A DNA stretch of 64,000 nucleotides from Bacillus sp. N13C7. Lineage in GTDB: Bacteria; Bacillota; Bacilli; Bacillales; Bacillaceae. Each line of letters starts with the position of its first letter. The stretch's first letter is position 1. Made by a program: the position numbers and the translations under genes. The notes under the pieces are model-generated. The model searched no databases. It saw only the letters and a list, made by a program, of their open reading frames with translations, and was not told where the DNA came from. Positions 15,910 to 26,016 of this stretch are shown here, one piece after another. The stretch covers positions 1 through 64,000 of the forward strand of contig NZ_JALAMO010000013.1 in NCBI RefSeq assembly GCF_026790065.1, given 5' to 3'.

Positions 15910-16803
15910 ATGAGCCAACGGAAAGCGTTACTGATTCATAACGGAAATGCCGGCAGCAAAAATATAGAAAAAGCTTTAGGGGCTGTTGTGCCGGTTTTAT
16001 CACAATCCTTAGATGAGGTGATCATTAAACAGACAAAGAAAAAGGATGATGCGTATCACTTTTGCCAATCCATTGATGATTCTGTCGACACCGTGTTTAT
16101 TCTCGGCGGCGACGGCACAGTCCATCAATGCATTAACGGCATCAGCGCTTTAGAAAGAAAGCCCGCTGTCGGAATTTTGCCCGGCGGCACGTGCAATGAC
16201 TTTTCAAGGGTGCTGGGCATCCCCCAAAATCTCGCAAAAGCGGCGGAAGCCCTTGTGTCTGGAAAAAAAACAAGCGTAGATGTATGTCAGATGAATAAGC
16301 GTTATTTTTTAAATTTCTGGGGGATTGGCCTGATTACAGAAACGTCAAATCAAATCAATGAAACATCAAAAGCATTATTGGGAAAAGTCAGCTATTTTAC
16401 AAGTGCATTGCGAACCGTGTCATCTGCTGAAACGTTTCCAATGAGATTAAAAATTGATGGAAAAGAAATTAAAGAAGAAGCGGTTATGCTGCTTGTCATG
16501 AACGGACAATACATTGGAACGAACCGAATTCCCCTGCCGGATGCCAGTATAGAAGACGGCTTACTCGATATCCTCATTTGCCGCAACACCAACCTCACCG
16601 CATTGCGGGAGCTGATGAGCATGGAACAGGGCACAATTGATCGGTTTTCCGGAGAGCTGTCCTATATTCAGGCCTCCCGTATCGAAATCGAAACTGACAC
16701 GGTTAAAAAGGCTGATACAGATGGAGAAGTCTATACCCATACACCCACGGTCATTCAAGTGCTGCCTCAGCACATTGATATGCTTGTCCCGTGTCATGAA
16801 TAA
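15910..16803 (+). CDS. bmrU: BmrU, diacylglycerol/lipid kinase family protein
   Basis: The 297-residue protein has the DAGK catalytic signature: the nucleotide-binding loop FILGGDGT (63-70) and [10 protein letters not shown] (91-100). Such kinases phosphorylate lipids such as diacylglycerol, but the substrate of BmrU is not established. The start is ATG at 15910 with aaaggag 11 bases upstream. The frame is open for another 100 codons upstream, but that stretch lies antisense to brxB and has no ribosome site. It precedes bmr by 103 bases that hold the bmr promoter. Confidence 0.88.
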   Translation: MSQRKALLIHNGNAGSKNIEKALGAVVPVLSQSLDEVIIKQTKKKDDAYHFCQSIDDSVDTVFILGGDGTVHQCINGISALERKPAVGILPGGTCNDFSRVLGIPQNLAKAAEALVSGKKTSVDVCQMNKRYFLNFWGIGLITETSNQINETSKALLGKVSYFTSALRTVSSAETFPMRLKIDGKEIKEEAVMLLVMNGQYIGTNRIPLPDASIEDGLLDILICRNTNLTALRELMSMEQGTIDRFSGELSYIQASRIEIETDTVKKADTDGEVYTHTPTVIQVLPQHIDMLVPCHE

Positions 16804-16844
16804 CAATAAGGATCGAACAGTGTCTGAAAGATGTTGTAAATCCG

Positions 16845-16875
16845 TTGACTCTCCCCTAAGAGGAGACCTTACAGT
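16845..16875 (+). promoter_or_regulatory. BmrR-activated bmr promoter with 19-bp spacer
   Basis: TTGACT (16845-16850) and TACAGT (16870-16875) are 19 bases apart, 2 more than optimal, as in MerR-family targets. The spacer is a dyad (tctcc...ggaga, 16850-16866), where ligand-bound BmrR would twist the DNA to align the boxes. Confidence 0.88.
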
Positions 16876-16906
16876 ATAAGAGATACACTTCAAAAAAGGG
16901 GCAGTC

Positions 16907-18079
16907 ATGATGGAGAAACAAAATATCACCTTAACAATATTATTAACCAATTTATTTATTGCTTTTTTGGGGATCGGGCTTGTGATTCCGGTTACGCCTA
17001 CCATTATGAATGAACTGCATTTATCTGGTACTGCGGTTGGCTATATGGTTGCCTGCTTCGCTGTTACTCAGCTTATTGTCTCACCAATCGGCGGGCGGTG
17101 GGTTGACCGCTTCGGACGTAAAATCATGATCGTGATCGGTCTGTTGTTTTTCAGTGTTTCGGAGTTTTTATTCGGCATTGGAAAAACAGTGGAGATGTTA
17201 TTTATATCCCGTATGCTTGGCGGTATCAGCGCTGCCTTCATTATGCCCGGGGTGACGGCTTTTATCGCAGATATCACAACCATTAAAACTAGACCAAAAG
17301 CGCTCGGTTATATGTCAGCTGCTATTTCAACAGGCTTTATTATCGGTCCCGGCCTCGGGGGATTTTTAGCAGAAATCCATTCCCGTCTGCCTTTTTTCTT
17401 TGCGGCAGCCTTTGCGTTGTTAGCAGCCATTTTATCAATGCTCACGCTGCGCGAGCCGGAACGGAATCCTGAGAATCAGGACATAAAAGGGCAGAAGTCA
17501 GGCTTCAAACGGATTTTTGCGCCTATGTATTTCATTGCTTTTCTGATTATCCTGATTTCATCTTTTGGTTTGGCGTCATTTGAATCTTTATTTGCGTTAT
17601 TCGTTGACCATAAATACGGATTTACGGCCAGCGACATTGCCATTATGATTACAGGAGGAGCGATTGTTGGCGCTATTACACAAGTCGTCTTATTCGACCG
17701 TTTTACAAGATGGTTTGGCGAGATTCATCTAATTCGGTATAGTTTAATTCTCTCGACGATTCTTGTATTCTTGATGACAGTCGTAAATTCTTATTTTACG
17801 ATTTTGCTGGTTACAGTCACCGTATTTGTCGGTTTTGATCTCATGCGGCCGGCGGTAACAACTTACCTTTCAAAAATTGCAGGAAATGAACAAGGGTTTG
17901 CTGGCGGTATGAATTCATTGTTTACAAGTATCGGCAATGTATTTGGGCCTATTATCGGCGGAATGCTGTTCGATATCGATGTAAACTACCCTTTCTACTT
18001 TGCAACGGCGGCTTTAGCCGTAGGCATTGCACTGACCATAGCTTGGAAAGCGCCGGGACACCTTAATGCCAGCACGTGA
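16907..18079 (+). CDS. bmr: Multidrug efflux transporter Bmr (MFS)
   Basis: This proton-driven major facilitator exports rhodamine, fluoroquinolones, puromycin and other cationic drugs. It has 12 hydrophobic segments in 389-390 residues. The MFS motif A is GGRWVDRFGRK (after span 2). Antiporter motif C-like residues are in GFIIGPGLGGFLA (span 5). Two adjacent ATG codons start it, and the second (16910) is better spaced from aagggg. Transcription starts from the BmrR-dependent promoter upstream. A hairpin after the stop partly separates it from bmrR. Confidence 0.95.
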   Translation: MMEKQNITLTILLTNLFIAFLGIGLVIPVTPTIMNELHLSGTAVGYMVACFAVTQLIVSPIGGRWVDRFGRKIMIVIGLLFFSVSEFLFGIGKTVEMLFISRMLGGISAAFIMPGVTAFIADITTIKTRPKALGYMSAAISTGFIIGPGLGGFLAEIHSRLPFFFAAAFALLAAILSMLTLREPERNPENQDIKGQKSGFKRIFAPMYFIAFLIILISSFGLASFESLFALFVDHKYGFTASDIAIMITGGAIVGAITQVVLFDRFTRWFGEIHLIRYSLILSTILVFLMTVVNSYFTILLVTVTVFVGFDLMRPAVTTYLSKIAGNEQGFAGGMNSLFTSIGNVFGPIIGGMLFDIDVNYPFYFATAALAVGIALTIAWKAPGHLNAST

Positions 18080-18083
18080 TCAA

Positions 18084-18122
18084 AAGCGTATTCTTTGTAT
18101 ACTGCAAAGAATGCGCTTCTTC
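18084..18122 (+). terminator. Hairpin between bmr and bmrR
   Basis: A 14-bp stem (18084-18097 with 18105-18118, one mismatch) is followed by a short T-rich stretch, a likely attenuating terminator. Confidence 0.6.
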
Positions 18123-18151
18123 TTTATACTGGTGGTAGAAGGAGTGATGGC

Positions 18152-18988
18152 ATGAAGGAATCGTATTACTCAATTGGAGAAGTTTCAAAGCTTGCAAACG
18201 TGTCGATTAAAGCGCTCCGTTATTATGATAAAATTGATTTATTTAAACCCGCCTACGTTGACTCGGATACCAGCTACCGCTATTATACAGATTCTCAGCT
18301 CATTCATCTGGATTTGATCAAATCATTGAAATATATCGGCACACCTTTAGTAGAGATGAAAAAGGCACAGGACTTAGAGATGGAAGAACTGTTTGCTTTT
18401 TATACAGAACAGGAGAGGCAAATCAGGGAGAAATTAGACTTTTTATCAGCATTGGAGCAAACCATTTCGTTGGTGAAAAAGCGGATGAAACGGCAGATGG
18501 AATATCCTGCGCTCGGCGAGGTGTTTATTTTAGATGAAGAAGAAACGCGAATCATTCAGACAGAGGCAGAGGGAATCGGGCCTGAAAACGTGCTCAACGC
18601 CTCCTACAGCAAATTAAAAAAATTTATCGAATCAGCAGATGGATTTACGAACAATAGCTACGGCGCTGCTTTCTCGTTTCAGCCATACACCAGCATTGAT
18701 GAAATGGTATACCGTCATATCTTTACCCCTGTATTGACGAATAAACAAATATCCGCCATTACGCCGGATATGGAAATCACCACGATCCCCAAAGGCAGAT
18801 ATGTATGTATCGCGTATAATTTTTCACCTGAGCATTATTTTCTCAACTTACAGAAGCTTATGAAGTATATCGAAGACCGCCAATTAACAGTTGCCAGTGA
18901 TGTTTACGAGTTAATCATACCGATTCATTACTCACCGAAAAAACAAGAAGAATACCGGGTTGAAATGAAAATCCGAATCGCTGAATAA
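18152..18988 (+). CDS. bmrR: MerR-family multidrug-sensing activator BmrR
   Basis: BmrR binds lipophilic cations and activates bmr. The 278-residue protein has an N-terminal winged helix ([19 protein letters not shown], 5-23, followed by [14 protein letters not shown]), a long dimerisation helix (about 75-118), and a C-terminal GyrI-like drug pocket that contains the buried acidic and aromatic residues, for example in [10 protein letters not shown]. The start is ATG at 18152 behind aaggagtgatgg. The frame is open upstream but without a ribosome site. It lies in the same orientation as its target. Confidence 0.95.
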   Translation: MKESYYSIGEVSKLANVSIKALRYYDKIDLFKPAYVDSDTSYRYYTDSQLIHLDLIKSLKYIGTPLVEMKKAQDLEMEELFAFYTEQERQIREKLDFLSALEQTISLVKKRMKRQMEYPALGEVFILDEEETRIIQTEAEGIGPENVLNASYSKLKKFIESADGFTNNSYGAAFSFQPYTSIDEMVYRHIFTPVLTNKQISAITPDMEITTIPKGRYVCIAYNFSPEHYFLNLQKLMKYIEDRQLTVASDVYELIIPIHYSPKKQEEYRVEMKIRIAE

Positions 18989-18998
18989 TAGTGCTGCA

Positions 18999-19046
18999 TA
19001 AAAAAGAGCATTTTTTGAAGTTATGTTTCAAAAAATGCTCTTTTTG
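18999..19046. terminator. Bidirectional terminator between bmrR and bkdB
   Basis: A perfect 19-bp stem (19001-19019 with 19027-19045) with A and T flanks serves both convergent operons. Confidence 0.9.
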
Positions 19047-19051
19047 CTTGT

Positions 19052-20323
19052 TTAGTAAACAGATGTTTTCTCATCAATCGACTCTAAAATTTGTTTCACT
19101 CGTCCCAAGAAACGTCCGCACACAAGGCCGTCAAGCACTCTGTGATCCAAGGACAGGCACAGATTGACCATGTCTCTGACAGCAATCATGCCATTATCCA
19201 TGACAACCGGGCGTTTGACGATGGATTCTACTTGAAGAATCGCAGCCTGAGGGTAGTTGATGATCCCCATCGACTGAACAGATCCGAACGAACCTGTGTT
19301 GTTGACGGTAAACGTGCCTCCCTGCATGTCATCTGCTGAGAGTTTTCCGTCTCTTACTTTTTTGGCAAGGCCGGTAATTTCTTTCGCAATGCCTTTAATT
19401 GTTTTTTCATCAGCGTTTTTAATCACTGGAACAAACAAAGAATCCTCTGTGGCAACCGCGATTGAAATATTGATATCCTTTTTCTGAATAATTTTGTCGC
19501 CCGCCCACATGCTATTCATTTGCGGGAATTCTTTTAACGCCTGAGCGACCGCTTTTACGAAAAAGGCGAAGAACGTTAAATTAAATCCTTCTGTCTTCTT
19601 GAAGGAATCTTTAATACTGTTGCGATATGCCACCATATTTGTGACGTCGACTTCCATCATCGTCCAAGCATGCGGAATTTCTGTTTTGCTGCGTTTCATA
19701 TTGGAAGCAATTGCTTTTCTTACACCTGTAACAGGAATTTCTTTGTCTCCGGTTGCAGATGCAGGATATGAGATGTCTTCTTTAGGCTCCGGTTTTGGTG
19801 CAGACTCAGGTGCAGGAGCTGCTGTTTTCGGCTTCTCATCCCGTTCTTGCACGCCGCCTGTCTCAATGATGCGCTGAATATCTTTTCGCGTAATGCGGCC
19901 GCCGGCACCAGTTCCTGTCACTTGATCGAGGTCAATGCCGTGCTCTCCGGCCAAACGGAGAACAGCTGGCGAGTAGCGCTTTTTATTGGGCTGATCGGCT
20001 GCTCCGGCACTTTTTGCAGCAGGGTTCTCAGCGGCTTCTGATGCTGCTGGCTGTTCTTGTTTTTGTTCCGCCGGATTGGCGCCTTCTGTTTCAATTTTGC
20101 AAATTACTTCTCCGACTTGCAGGGTCTGGCCTTCTTCACCCACAAGCTCTGTTATCGTACCGGTAAAAGAAGATGGAACCTCTGCATTCACCTTATCTGT
20201 CATGACTTCAGCTATCGGATCGTATTTGTTCACTTTATCACCGGGGGCGACAAGCCATTTGCTGATCGTCCCCTCCGTCACGCTTTCTCCAAGCTGCGGC
20301 ATCGTCATTTGTTCAATTGCCAT
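19052..20323 (-). CDS. bkdB: Branched-chain 2-oxoacid dehydrogenase E2, dihydrolipoyl acyltransferase
   Basis: This is the core of the BKD complex. It carries the branched acyl group on lipoate and transfers it to CoA. The lipoyl domain (1-78) has the modified Lys44 in MTDKVNA. An Ala/Pro/Glu-rich linker follows, then the E3/E1-binding domain (about 114-149, KKRYSPAVLRLA...). The catalytic domain ends with the HRVLDG motif (394-399, His and Asp catalytic). Its length is 423 residues. It is the last gene of the seven-gene ptb-bkdB operon and ends at the terminator shared with bmrR. Confidence 0.95.
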   Translation of the reverse strand: MAIEQMTMPQLGESVTEGTISKWLVAPGDKVNKYDPIAEVMTDKVNAEVPSSFTGTITELVGEEGQTLQVGEVICKIETEGANPAEQKQEQPAASEAAENPAAKSAGAADQPNKKRYSPAVLRLAGEHGIDLDQVTGTGAGGRITRKDIQRIIETGGVQERDEKPKTAAPAPESAPKPEPKEDISYPASATGDKEIPVTGVRKAIASNMKRSKTEIPHAWTMMEVDVTNMVAYRNSIKDSFKKTEGFNLTFFAFFVKAVAQALKEFPQMNSMWAGDKIIQKKDINISIAVATEDSLFVPVIKNADEKTIKGIAKEITGLAKKVRDGKLSADDMQGGTFTVNNTGSFGSVQSMGIINYPQAAILQVESIVKRPVVMDNGMIAVRDMVNLCLSLDHRVLDGLVCGRFLGRVKQILESIDEKTSVY

Positions 20324-20344
20324 GATTGTATCCTCCTTACGTCT

Positions 20345-21328
20345 TTAAAACTCCGCTAATTCTCTCATCGCCGCTTCCACTTTATCAGGGTTGACCATAA
20401 AGTATTTTTCCATTGTCGGCGCGTAAGGCATAGCCGGAATATCAGGACCTGCAAGCCGTTTGATCGGCGCGTCTAAGTCGAAGAGACAATGTTCGGATAT
20501 AATCGCGGCCACCTCACTCATGATACTGCCTTCTTTTGTATCTTCAGTGACCAAAAGAACCTTCCCGGTTTTGGAAGCGGCTTCGATGATCGCTTCTTGA
20601 TCTAGCGGGTAAACCGTTCTTAAATCCACCACATGTACTGAGATGCCATCTTTTTCAAGACGTTCTGCAGCCTGTAACGCGAAGTGGACACACAGGCCAT
20701 ATGTGATCACTGTGATATCGTCGCCTTCCCGTTTGACATCAGCCTTGCCGATTGGCAGGACATAATCATCTGCAGGAACCTCTCCTTTTATCAGGCGGTA
20801 CGCGCGCTTGTGCTCAAAAAACAGCACCGGATCTTCATCACGAACTGCAGCTTTTAAGAGACCTTTCGCGTCATATGGCGTTGAAGGCATCACAATTTTC
20901 AGTCCTGGCTGATTGGCGAAAATCGCTTCGACTGATTGAGAATGATAAAGGGCTCCGTGCACGCCTCCGCCGTATGGCGCTCTGACGACAATCGGGCAGC
21001 TCCAGTCATTGTTGCTGCGGTAGCGGATTTTAGCTGCTTCAGAAATGATTTGGTTAACCGCCGGCATAATGAAATCAGCAAACTGCATTTCAGCAATTGG
21101 TCTCATCCCGTACATAGCTGCTCCGATACCGACTCCGGCGATTGCTGATTCAGCAAGCGGCGTATCCATAACACGTTCTTCTCCAAATTGCTCGTAGAGG
21201 CCGGCTGTCGCTTTAAACACACCGCCTTTTCTTCCTACATCTTCCCCGAGGACAAAGACGCGGGAATCTCGTTCCATTTCTTCTTTCATCGCCAAATTGA
21301 TTGCATCAATATATGACATTACTGACAT
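20345..21328 (-). CDS. bkdAB: Branched-chain 2-oxoacid dehydrogenase E1 beta
   Basis: The beta subunit of the thiamine-diphosphate E1 decarboxylates branched 2-oxoacids together with BkdAA. The 327-residue protein starts MSVMSYIDAINLAMKEEM. It shows the transketolase pyrimidine-domain glutamate region FVLGEDVGRKGGVFKAT (25-41) and the C-terminal transketolase domain. The ATG at 21326-21328 follows gggaggaagaacaa. The frame extends 30 codons upstream into bkdAA, but without a ribosome site. It lies 13 bases after bkdAA. Confidence 0.95.
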   Translation of the reverse strand: MSVMSYIDAINLAMKEEMERDSRVFVLGEDVGRKGGVFKATAGLYEQFGEERVMDTPLAESAIAGVGIGAAMYGMRPIAEMQFADFIMPAVNQIISEAAKIRYRSNNDWSCPIVVRAPYGGGVHGALYHSQSVEAIFANQPGLKIVMPSTPYDAKGLLKAAVRDEDPVLFFEHKRAYRLIKGEVPADDYVLPIGKADVKREGDDITVITYGLCVHFALQAAERLEKDGISVHVVDLRTVYPLDQEAIIEAASKTGKVLLVTEDTKEGSIMSEVAAIISEHCLFDLDAPIKRLAGPDIPAMPYAPTMEKYFMVNPDKVEAAMRELAEF

Positions 21329-21341
21329 TTGTTCTTCCTCC

Positions 21342-22334
21342 CTACTTCGCATACACATAATCAAGCGCTGACTCAGGAGCTGCATAAGGGGCGTTCTCCG
21401 CTTCATCTGTCGCTTCATTTACAATTGCCATTATTTCATCCAGCATGGTTTGTTCTGTCTCATCGGACAGCAGGCCTGTTTCCTTTAAGTAAGCTTGATA
21501 AGTAAGCAGAGGATCACTTTTTTTCGCTTCCTCTACTTCTTCACGGCCCCTGTAGCTGCTGTCGTCGTCATCACTGGAATGCGGTGTAAGGCGGTAAGAA
21601 ATTGTTTCAATTAATGTCGGGCCTTCTCCTCTGCGCGCCCGTTCGCGTGCTTCTTTAACCGCTTGATAAACTTCCAGCGGATCATTTCCATTCACAGTTA
21701 CGCCAGGCATCCCATAGCCTACGGCACGGTCGGAAATGTTCTCACATGCGACTTGCTTATCGTAAGGCACTGAGATTGCGTATTTGTTGTTTTCACACAT
21801 GAAAATCACAGGCAGCTTATGGACAGCGGCAAAGTTTGCCCCTTCATGGAAATCGCCTTGGTTTGAAGAGCCTTCACCAAATGTAACAAAGGCTGCGATA
21901 TCCTTTTTCTCCATACGTCCTGCCAGCGCAATGCCGACTGCGTGCGGCACCTGTGTTGTAACCGGAGATGATCCCGTTACAATGCGGTTTTTCTTTTGTC
22001 CGAAATGCCCCGGCATCTGGCGGCCTCCTGAGTTCGGATCTGCCGCTTTGGCAAACCCGGACATCATTAAGTCCTTTGCTGTCATGCCAAACGCGAGCAC
22101 GACACCCATATCTCTGTAGTACGGCAATACATAATCCATTTCACGGTCAAGGGCAAAAGCCGCTCCTACCTGTGCTGCTTCCTGTCCTTGACAAGAGATT
22201 ACAAATGGAATTTTGCCAGAGCGGTTTAACAGCCACATTCTTTCATCGATTTTTCTTGCTAACAGCATGGTTCTATACATATCAACGGCTTCCTGATCAG
22301 TCAGCCCTAGTGCTTGATGTCGGTTTGTACTCAT
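21342..22334 (-). CDS. bkdAA: Branched-chain 2-oxoacid dehydrogenase E1 alpha
   Basis: This 330-residue alpha subunit of E1 binds thiamine diphosphate and Mg through the motif that begins GEGSSNQGDFHEGANF (about 155) and ends CENN. YRLTPHSSDDDDSSYR (about 247-262) is the phosphorylation-loop-like region conserved in E1 alpha proteins. It supplies branched acyl groups for iso and anteiso fatty acids and for Ile/Leu/Val breakdown. The start is ATG with gaggggc upstream. Confidence 0.95.
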   Translation of the reverse strand: MSTNRHQALGLTDQEAVDMYRTMLLARKIDERMWLLNRSGKIPFVISCQGQEAAQVGAAFALDREMDYVLPYYRDMGVVLAFGMTAKDLMMSGFAKAADPNSGGRQMPGHFGQKKNRIVTGSSPVTTQVPHAVGIALAGRMEKKDIAAFVTFGEGSSNQGDFHEGANFAAVHKLPVIFMCENNKYAISVPYDKQVACENISDRAVGYGMPGVTVNGNDPLEVYQAVKEARERARRGEGPTLIETISYRLTPHSSDDDDSSYRGREEVEEAKKSDPLLTYQAYLKETGLLSDETEQTMLDEIMAIVNEATDEAENAPYAAPESALDYVYAK

Positions 22335-22355
22335 TCAAGCCCCTCCTTTATGCTT

Positions 22356-23780
22356 TTAAAAATGAATGGCTTTGCCATCTGCGGCAAGCGCTGCTTCTCC
22401 AATTGCTTCAGAAAGCGTCGGATGCGGGTGAATCGTTTGCCCGACCTCCCACGGCGTTGCGTCCAGCACTTTGGCAAGACCCGCTTCAGAAATCATGTCG
22501 GTGACATGCGGGCCGATCATATGAACACCGAGAATATCATCCGTATCTCGATCCGCCACGATTTTGACAAAACCGTCGCTTTCACCGTAAACAAGCGCTT
22601 TTCCGATCGCCATAAATGGAAACTTGCCGATTTTGACATTGTGCCCCTTCGCCTTTGCCTCTTCTTCTGTTAAGCCGACACTGGCAGCTTCCGGGCTGGA
22701 GTAGATGCACTTTGGTACAAGCGTTGGCTCAAGCGGATGCGGATTGAGACCTGCAATATGCTCAACGGCAATGATTCCTTCATGTGATGCAACATGAGCT
22801 AACTGAAGGCCCCCGATCACGTCTCCGATTGCATAAATATGAGATTCCTTCGTTTGGCAGTTTTCATTGACTGAAATGACGCCTTTTTCGGAAACAATAT
22901 CGGTGTTTTCTAAGCCGATGCCTTCAATATTTGCCTGTCTGCCGATGGAAACAAGCATTTTTTCGGCAGAGTAGGTGGCGGTTTCTCCGTCTTTTTCTGC
23001 TTGTATGCTGACTTCGTCTGACGTCTTTGTCATTGTGTCAGGCAGCACTTTTGCCCCTGTGACGAACTGAATGCCTTTTTTCTTAAGAAGACTTTCCATT
23101 TCTTTTGAAATGTCTTGATCTTCGGTCGGCAATATACGTTCGGCATATTCGATAACTGTTACCTTCACGCCAAAATCATGAAGCATAGACGCCCATTCAA
23201 TACCGATCACGCCTCCGCCCACGATGATGATCGATTTTGGCAGCTCCTCCATTTGGAGAGCCTCATCCGAAGTCAATACAGACTTGCCGTCAGCTTCCAA
23301 TCCCGGAAGCATTCTCGGTCTTGACCCTGTTGCAATGATGACTTGTTTCGGGATCAGCATGTCATTTTCTTCACCATTTCCCCGCTCAACAGAAATCGTT
23401 CCCGGCAGCGGAGAGAAGATTGACGGTCCAAGGATACGGCCATATCCGTTATACACGTCAATTTTTCCTTTTTTCATTAAATGATTCACACCAGCTGCAA
23501 GCTTATCAACAACGGCTTGCTTACGCTGCTGCACTTTTTCAAAGTTGAGGGACACGCCTTCCGTTTCCACTCCGAATTGATCGGCATCACAAGCTGTCCG
23601 ATATACCTCGGCACTTCTAAGCAGCGCCTTACTCGGGATACAGCCTTTATGAAGACATGTTCCCCCGAGTCTTTCCTTTTCCACAACGGCTGTTTTTAAT
23701 CCAAGCTGAGCGGCTCTGATCGCCGCAACATAACCGCCGGTACCGCCGCCCAGAATGACTATGTCATACTCAGTTGCCAT
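22356..23780 (-). CDS. lpdV: Dihydrolipoamide dehydrogenase E3 of the BKD complex
   Basis: This flavoprotein disulfide reductase reoxidises dihydrolipoamide on BkdB and passes electrons to NAD. The FAD loop is GGGTGGYVAA (11-20). The redox disulfide is in GGTCLHKGCIPS (Cys42, Cys47). The NAD loop is VGGGVIGIEWASM. The C-terminal base is the His of HPHPTLSE, paired with Glu. Its length of 474 residues is normal. It is encoded within the operon for the complex it serves, separate from the PDH E3 gene, which is not in this window. Confidence 0.95.
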   Translation of the reverse strand: MATEYDIVILGGGTGGYVAAIRAAQLGLKTAVVEKERLGGTCLHKGCIPSKALLRSAEVYRTACDADQFGVETEGVSLNFEKVQQRKQAVVDKLAAGVNHLMKKGKIDVYNGYGRILGPSIFSPLPGTISVERGNGEENDMLIPKQVIIATGSRPRMLPGLEADGKSVLTSDEALQMEELPKSIIIVGGGVIGIEWASMLHDFGVKVTVIEYAERILPTEDQDISKEMESLLKKKGIQFVTGAKVLPDTMTKTSDEVSIQAEKDGETATYSAEKMLVSIGRQANIEGIGLENTDIVSEKGVISVNENCQTKESHIYAIGDVIGGLQLAHVASHEGIIAVEHIAGLNPHPLEPTLVPKCIYSSPEAASVGLTEEEAKAKGHNVKIGKFPFMAIGKALVYGESDGFVKIVADRDTDDILGVHMIGPHVTDMISEAGLAKVLDATPWEVGQTIHPHPTLSEAIGEAALAADGKAIHF

Positions 23781-23800
23781 GGTGACTCACTCCTGTCTGT

Positions 23801-24892
23801 CTATTCAATACGATATTGTTTGGATGGTTCTTCGCCCAGCAATACCCTCAGCGCCCCTTGGGCCAGAGACTGCAGTTCATTTTCTCCCGGATAGACTAAA
23901 ACGTCAGAAATCCAATCTATGTATGATCTGATACTGGAAACAAAGCTTTTGCCGTAAGCGAGGCCTCCTGTCAGTACAATCGCTTCCACTTCACCTTTTA
24001 ATACCGCGCTGGCTGCCCCGATTTCCTTTGCTACCTGATACGCCATGGCATCGTAAATCAAGCGGGCTTTTTCGTCGCCCCCCTGGATCATTTGTTCCAC
24101 TTTGACTGCGTCATTCGTACCGAGATATCCGGAAAGCCCGCCTGTTCCCACAAGTTTTTTCATGATTTCTTCTTTCGTATACTCACCTGAAAAGCATAAA
24201 TCGACAAGATCTCCCGCAGGAACTGTTCCTGCCCGTTCAGGGCTGAATGGCCCCTCTCCGTGAAGGCCGTTGTTAACATCCACCACTCGCCCGCGGTCAT
24301 GGACGCCTATAGTAATACCGCCGCCCATATGGGTAATAATCATTTTCATGTTCTCATATCGTTTGCCGAGAGAGGCTGCCGCCTTACGGGCGACAGCTTT
24401 TTGGTTTAACGCATGGAAAATGCTTTTCCGTTCAATCTCTGGCATGCCTGAAATTTTTGCGAGCACTGACATTTCATCTACGACAACAGGATCGACGATA
24501 TACGACGGGATATTAAGGCCGTCAGCGATTTCTCGTGCGATAATGCCGCCAAGATTGGAAGCATGCTGGCCGGCATATCCGCTTTTCAAGTCTTCAATCA
24601 TGTCATCATTCACTTCATAAGTTCCGCCTTCAATCGGTCTGAGAAGACCGCCTCTGGCGCAGACTGCATCAAACTTTGAGATATTGATGCCCTGTTCATG
24701 AAGCGTCTCGAGAATATGGTTTTTTCGAAATTCATACTGATCAATAATATGGTCAAATCGCTGCAGCTCTTCTATGTTGTGTCTCAATGTTTTTTCAAAA
24801 ATGCTTCGTTCGTTATGAAAAACACCGATTTTCGTTGAAGTTGAGCCTGGGTTAATTGTGAGAATGCGTTTTTCATCATGTAGCACTTTCAT
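23801..24892 (-). CDS. buk: Butyrate kinase (branched-chain acyl kinase)
   Basis: This enzyme makes ATP from butyryl- or branched acyl-phosphate, reversibly. It is a 363-residue acetate/butyrate kinase of the ASKHA fold. The phosphate-binding strand is [13 protein letters not shown] (11-23). The adenosine region includes [15 protein letters not shown], and a conserved motif ends in LTGGLAYGK. With Ptb it converts acyl-CoA from the BKD complex to free acid plus ATP. In the context of bcd and bkd, isobutyryl, isovaleryl and 2-methylbutyryl groups are the likely substrates. Confidence 0.94.
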   Translation of the reverse strand: MKVLHDEKRILTINPGSTSTKIGVFHNERSIFEKTLRHNIEELQRFDHIIDQYEFRKNHILETLHEQGINISKFDAVCARGGLLRPIEGGTYEVNDDMIEDLKSGYAGQHASNLGGIIAREIADGLNIPSYIVDPVVVDEMSVLAKISGMPEIERKSIFHALNQKAVARKAAASLGKRYENMKMIITHMGGGITIGVHDRGRVVDVNNGLHGEGPFSPERAGTVPAGDLVDLCFSGEYTKEEIMKKLVGTGGLSGYLGTNDAVKVEQMIQGGDEKARLIYDAMAYQVAKEIGAASAVLKGEVEAIVLTGGLAYGKSFVSSIRSYIDWISDVLVYPGENELQSLAQGALRVLLGEEPSKQYRIE

Positions 24893-24910
24893 AACCTCCA
24901 GATCAATTTC

Positions 24911-26005
24911 TTAACGTCTGCTTAATACACTGTGCCCGTTTTGCAAAAACTGGCTTCTTGAACGACGCATGCGTTCAATCCGTTCCTCTGCTAAGCGGTC
25001 AGCCGCTAAATACGTCGGAATGCCGTCACGTTGAGAAATCTCAAGCACACGCTCAATATTGCCATAAATGCCTTCAACTTTCTTTAACGCGCGTTCTGCG
25101 TTATAGCCATATAGCTCATCTGCCACATTGATGACGCCGCCCGCGTTAATGACATAATCCGGTGCATAAACAATGCCCATTTCGTGAATTTGGTCACCAT
25201 GGCGTGTTTCTTTTAACTGGTTGTTAGCCGCACCCGCAATGACTTTTGCCTTTAGCTGTTTAATGGTGTCATCGTTAATTGTTGCCCCAAGAGCACACGG
25301 CGCATAAATATCGCAGTCTTGAGAATAAATCTCTTCCGGATCAACCGCACGGGCGCCGAAATCTTCAACTGCGCGCGCTACTGATTGTTTGTTGATATCC
25401 GTTACGATTAAATTTGCTCCTTCTTCATGAAGGTGGCGGCATAGGTTATAGGCTACGTTCCCTACCCCCTGCACAGCGATGGTTTTCCCTTCAAGAGAGT
25501 CAGTTCCGAAAGCTGCTTTAGCGGCTGCCTTCATTCCTCTGTACACCCCGTATGCTGTGACTGGAGATGGATTTCCGGAAGATCCGAAAGCAGGGGAAAT
25601 CCCTGTGACGAAGTCTGTTTCATCATGAATGATATCCATATCTTCAACCGTTGTGCCCACATCTTCAGCTGTGATGTATCTGCCGTTCAGCCCTTGAATA
25701 TAGCGGCCGAATGCTCGGAACATTTCCTCATTTTTGTCCTTGCGCGGATCGCCGATAATCACTGTTTTTCCGCCGCCCAGGTTTAAGCCTGCCGCCGCGT
25801 TTTTATAGGTCATGCCTCTTGCCAGTCTGAGCGCGTCTTCTATCGCCGCTTCTTCATTCTCATATGTCCACATTCTCGTTCCGCCAAGCGCCGGACCGAG
25901 TGTTGTATCATGAATCGCGATGATCGCTTTTAAGCCAGATTGTTCATCTTGGCAGAATACCAATTGTTCGTAATCGTATTTCTCCATATATTTAAAAAGT
26001 TCCAT
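24911..26005 (-). CDS. bcd: Leucine dehydrogenase (branched-chain amino acid dehydrogenase)
   Basis: This NAD-dependent enzyme deaminates leucine, valine and isoleucine to their 2-oxoacids and so feeds the BKD complex encoded downstream. It belongs to the Glu/Leu/Phe dehydrogenase family. The substrate-binding Lys68 is in MTYKNAAAG and the catalytic Lys80 in [10 protein letters not shown]. The Rossmann loop is [12 protein letters not shown] (about 180-191). Its length is 364 residues. ATG start 11 bases after ptb. Operon position 2. Confidence 0.95.
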   Translation of the reverse strand: MELFKYMEKYDYEQLVFCQDEQSGLKAIIAIHDTTLGPALGGTRMWTYENEEAAIEDALRLARGMTYKNAAAGLNLGGGKTVIIGDPRKDKNEEMFRAFGRYIQGLNGRYITAEDVGTTVEDMDIIHDETDFVTGISPAFGSSGNPSPVTAYGVYRGMKAAAKAAFGTDSLEGKTIAVQGVGNVAYNLCRHLHEEGANLIVTDINKQSVARAVEDFGARAVDPEEIYSQDCDIYAPCALGATINDDTIKQLKAKVIAGAANNQLKETRHGDQIHEMGIVYAPDYVINAGGVINVADELYGYNAERALKKVEGIYGNIERVLEISQRDGIPTYLAADRLAEERIERMRRSRSQFLQNGHSVLSRR

Positions 26006-26016
26006 GTTCGTTCCTC

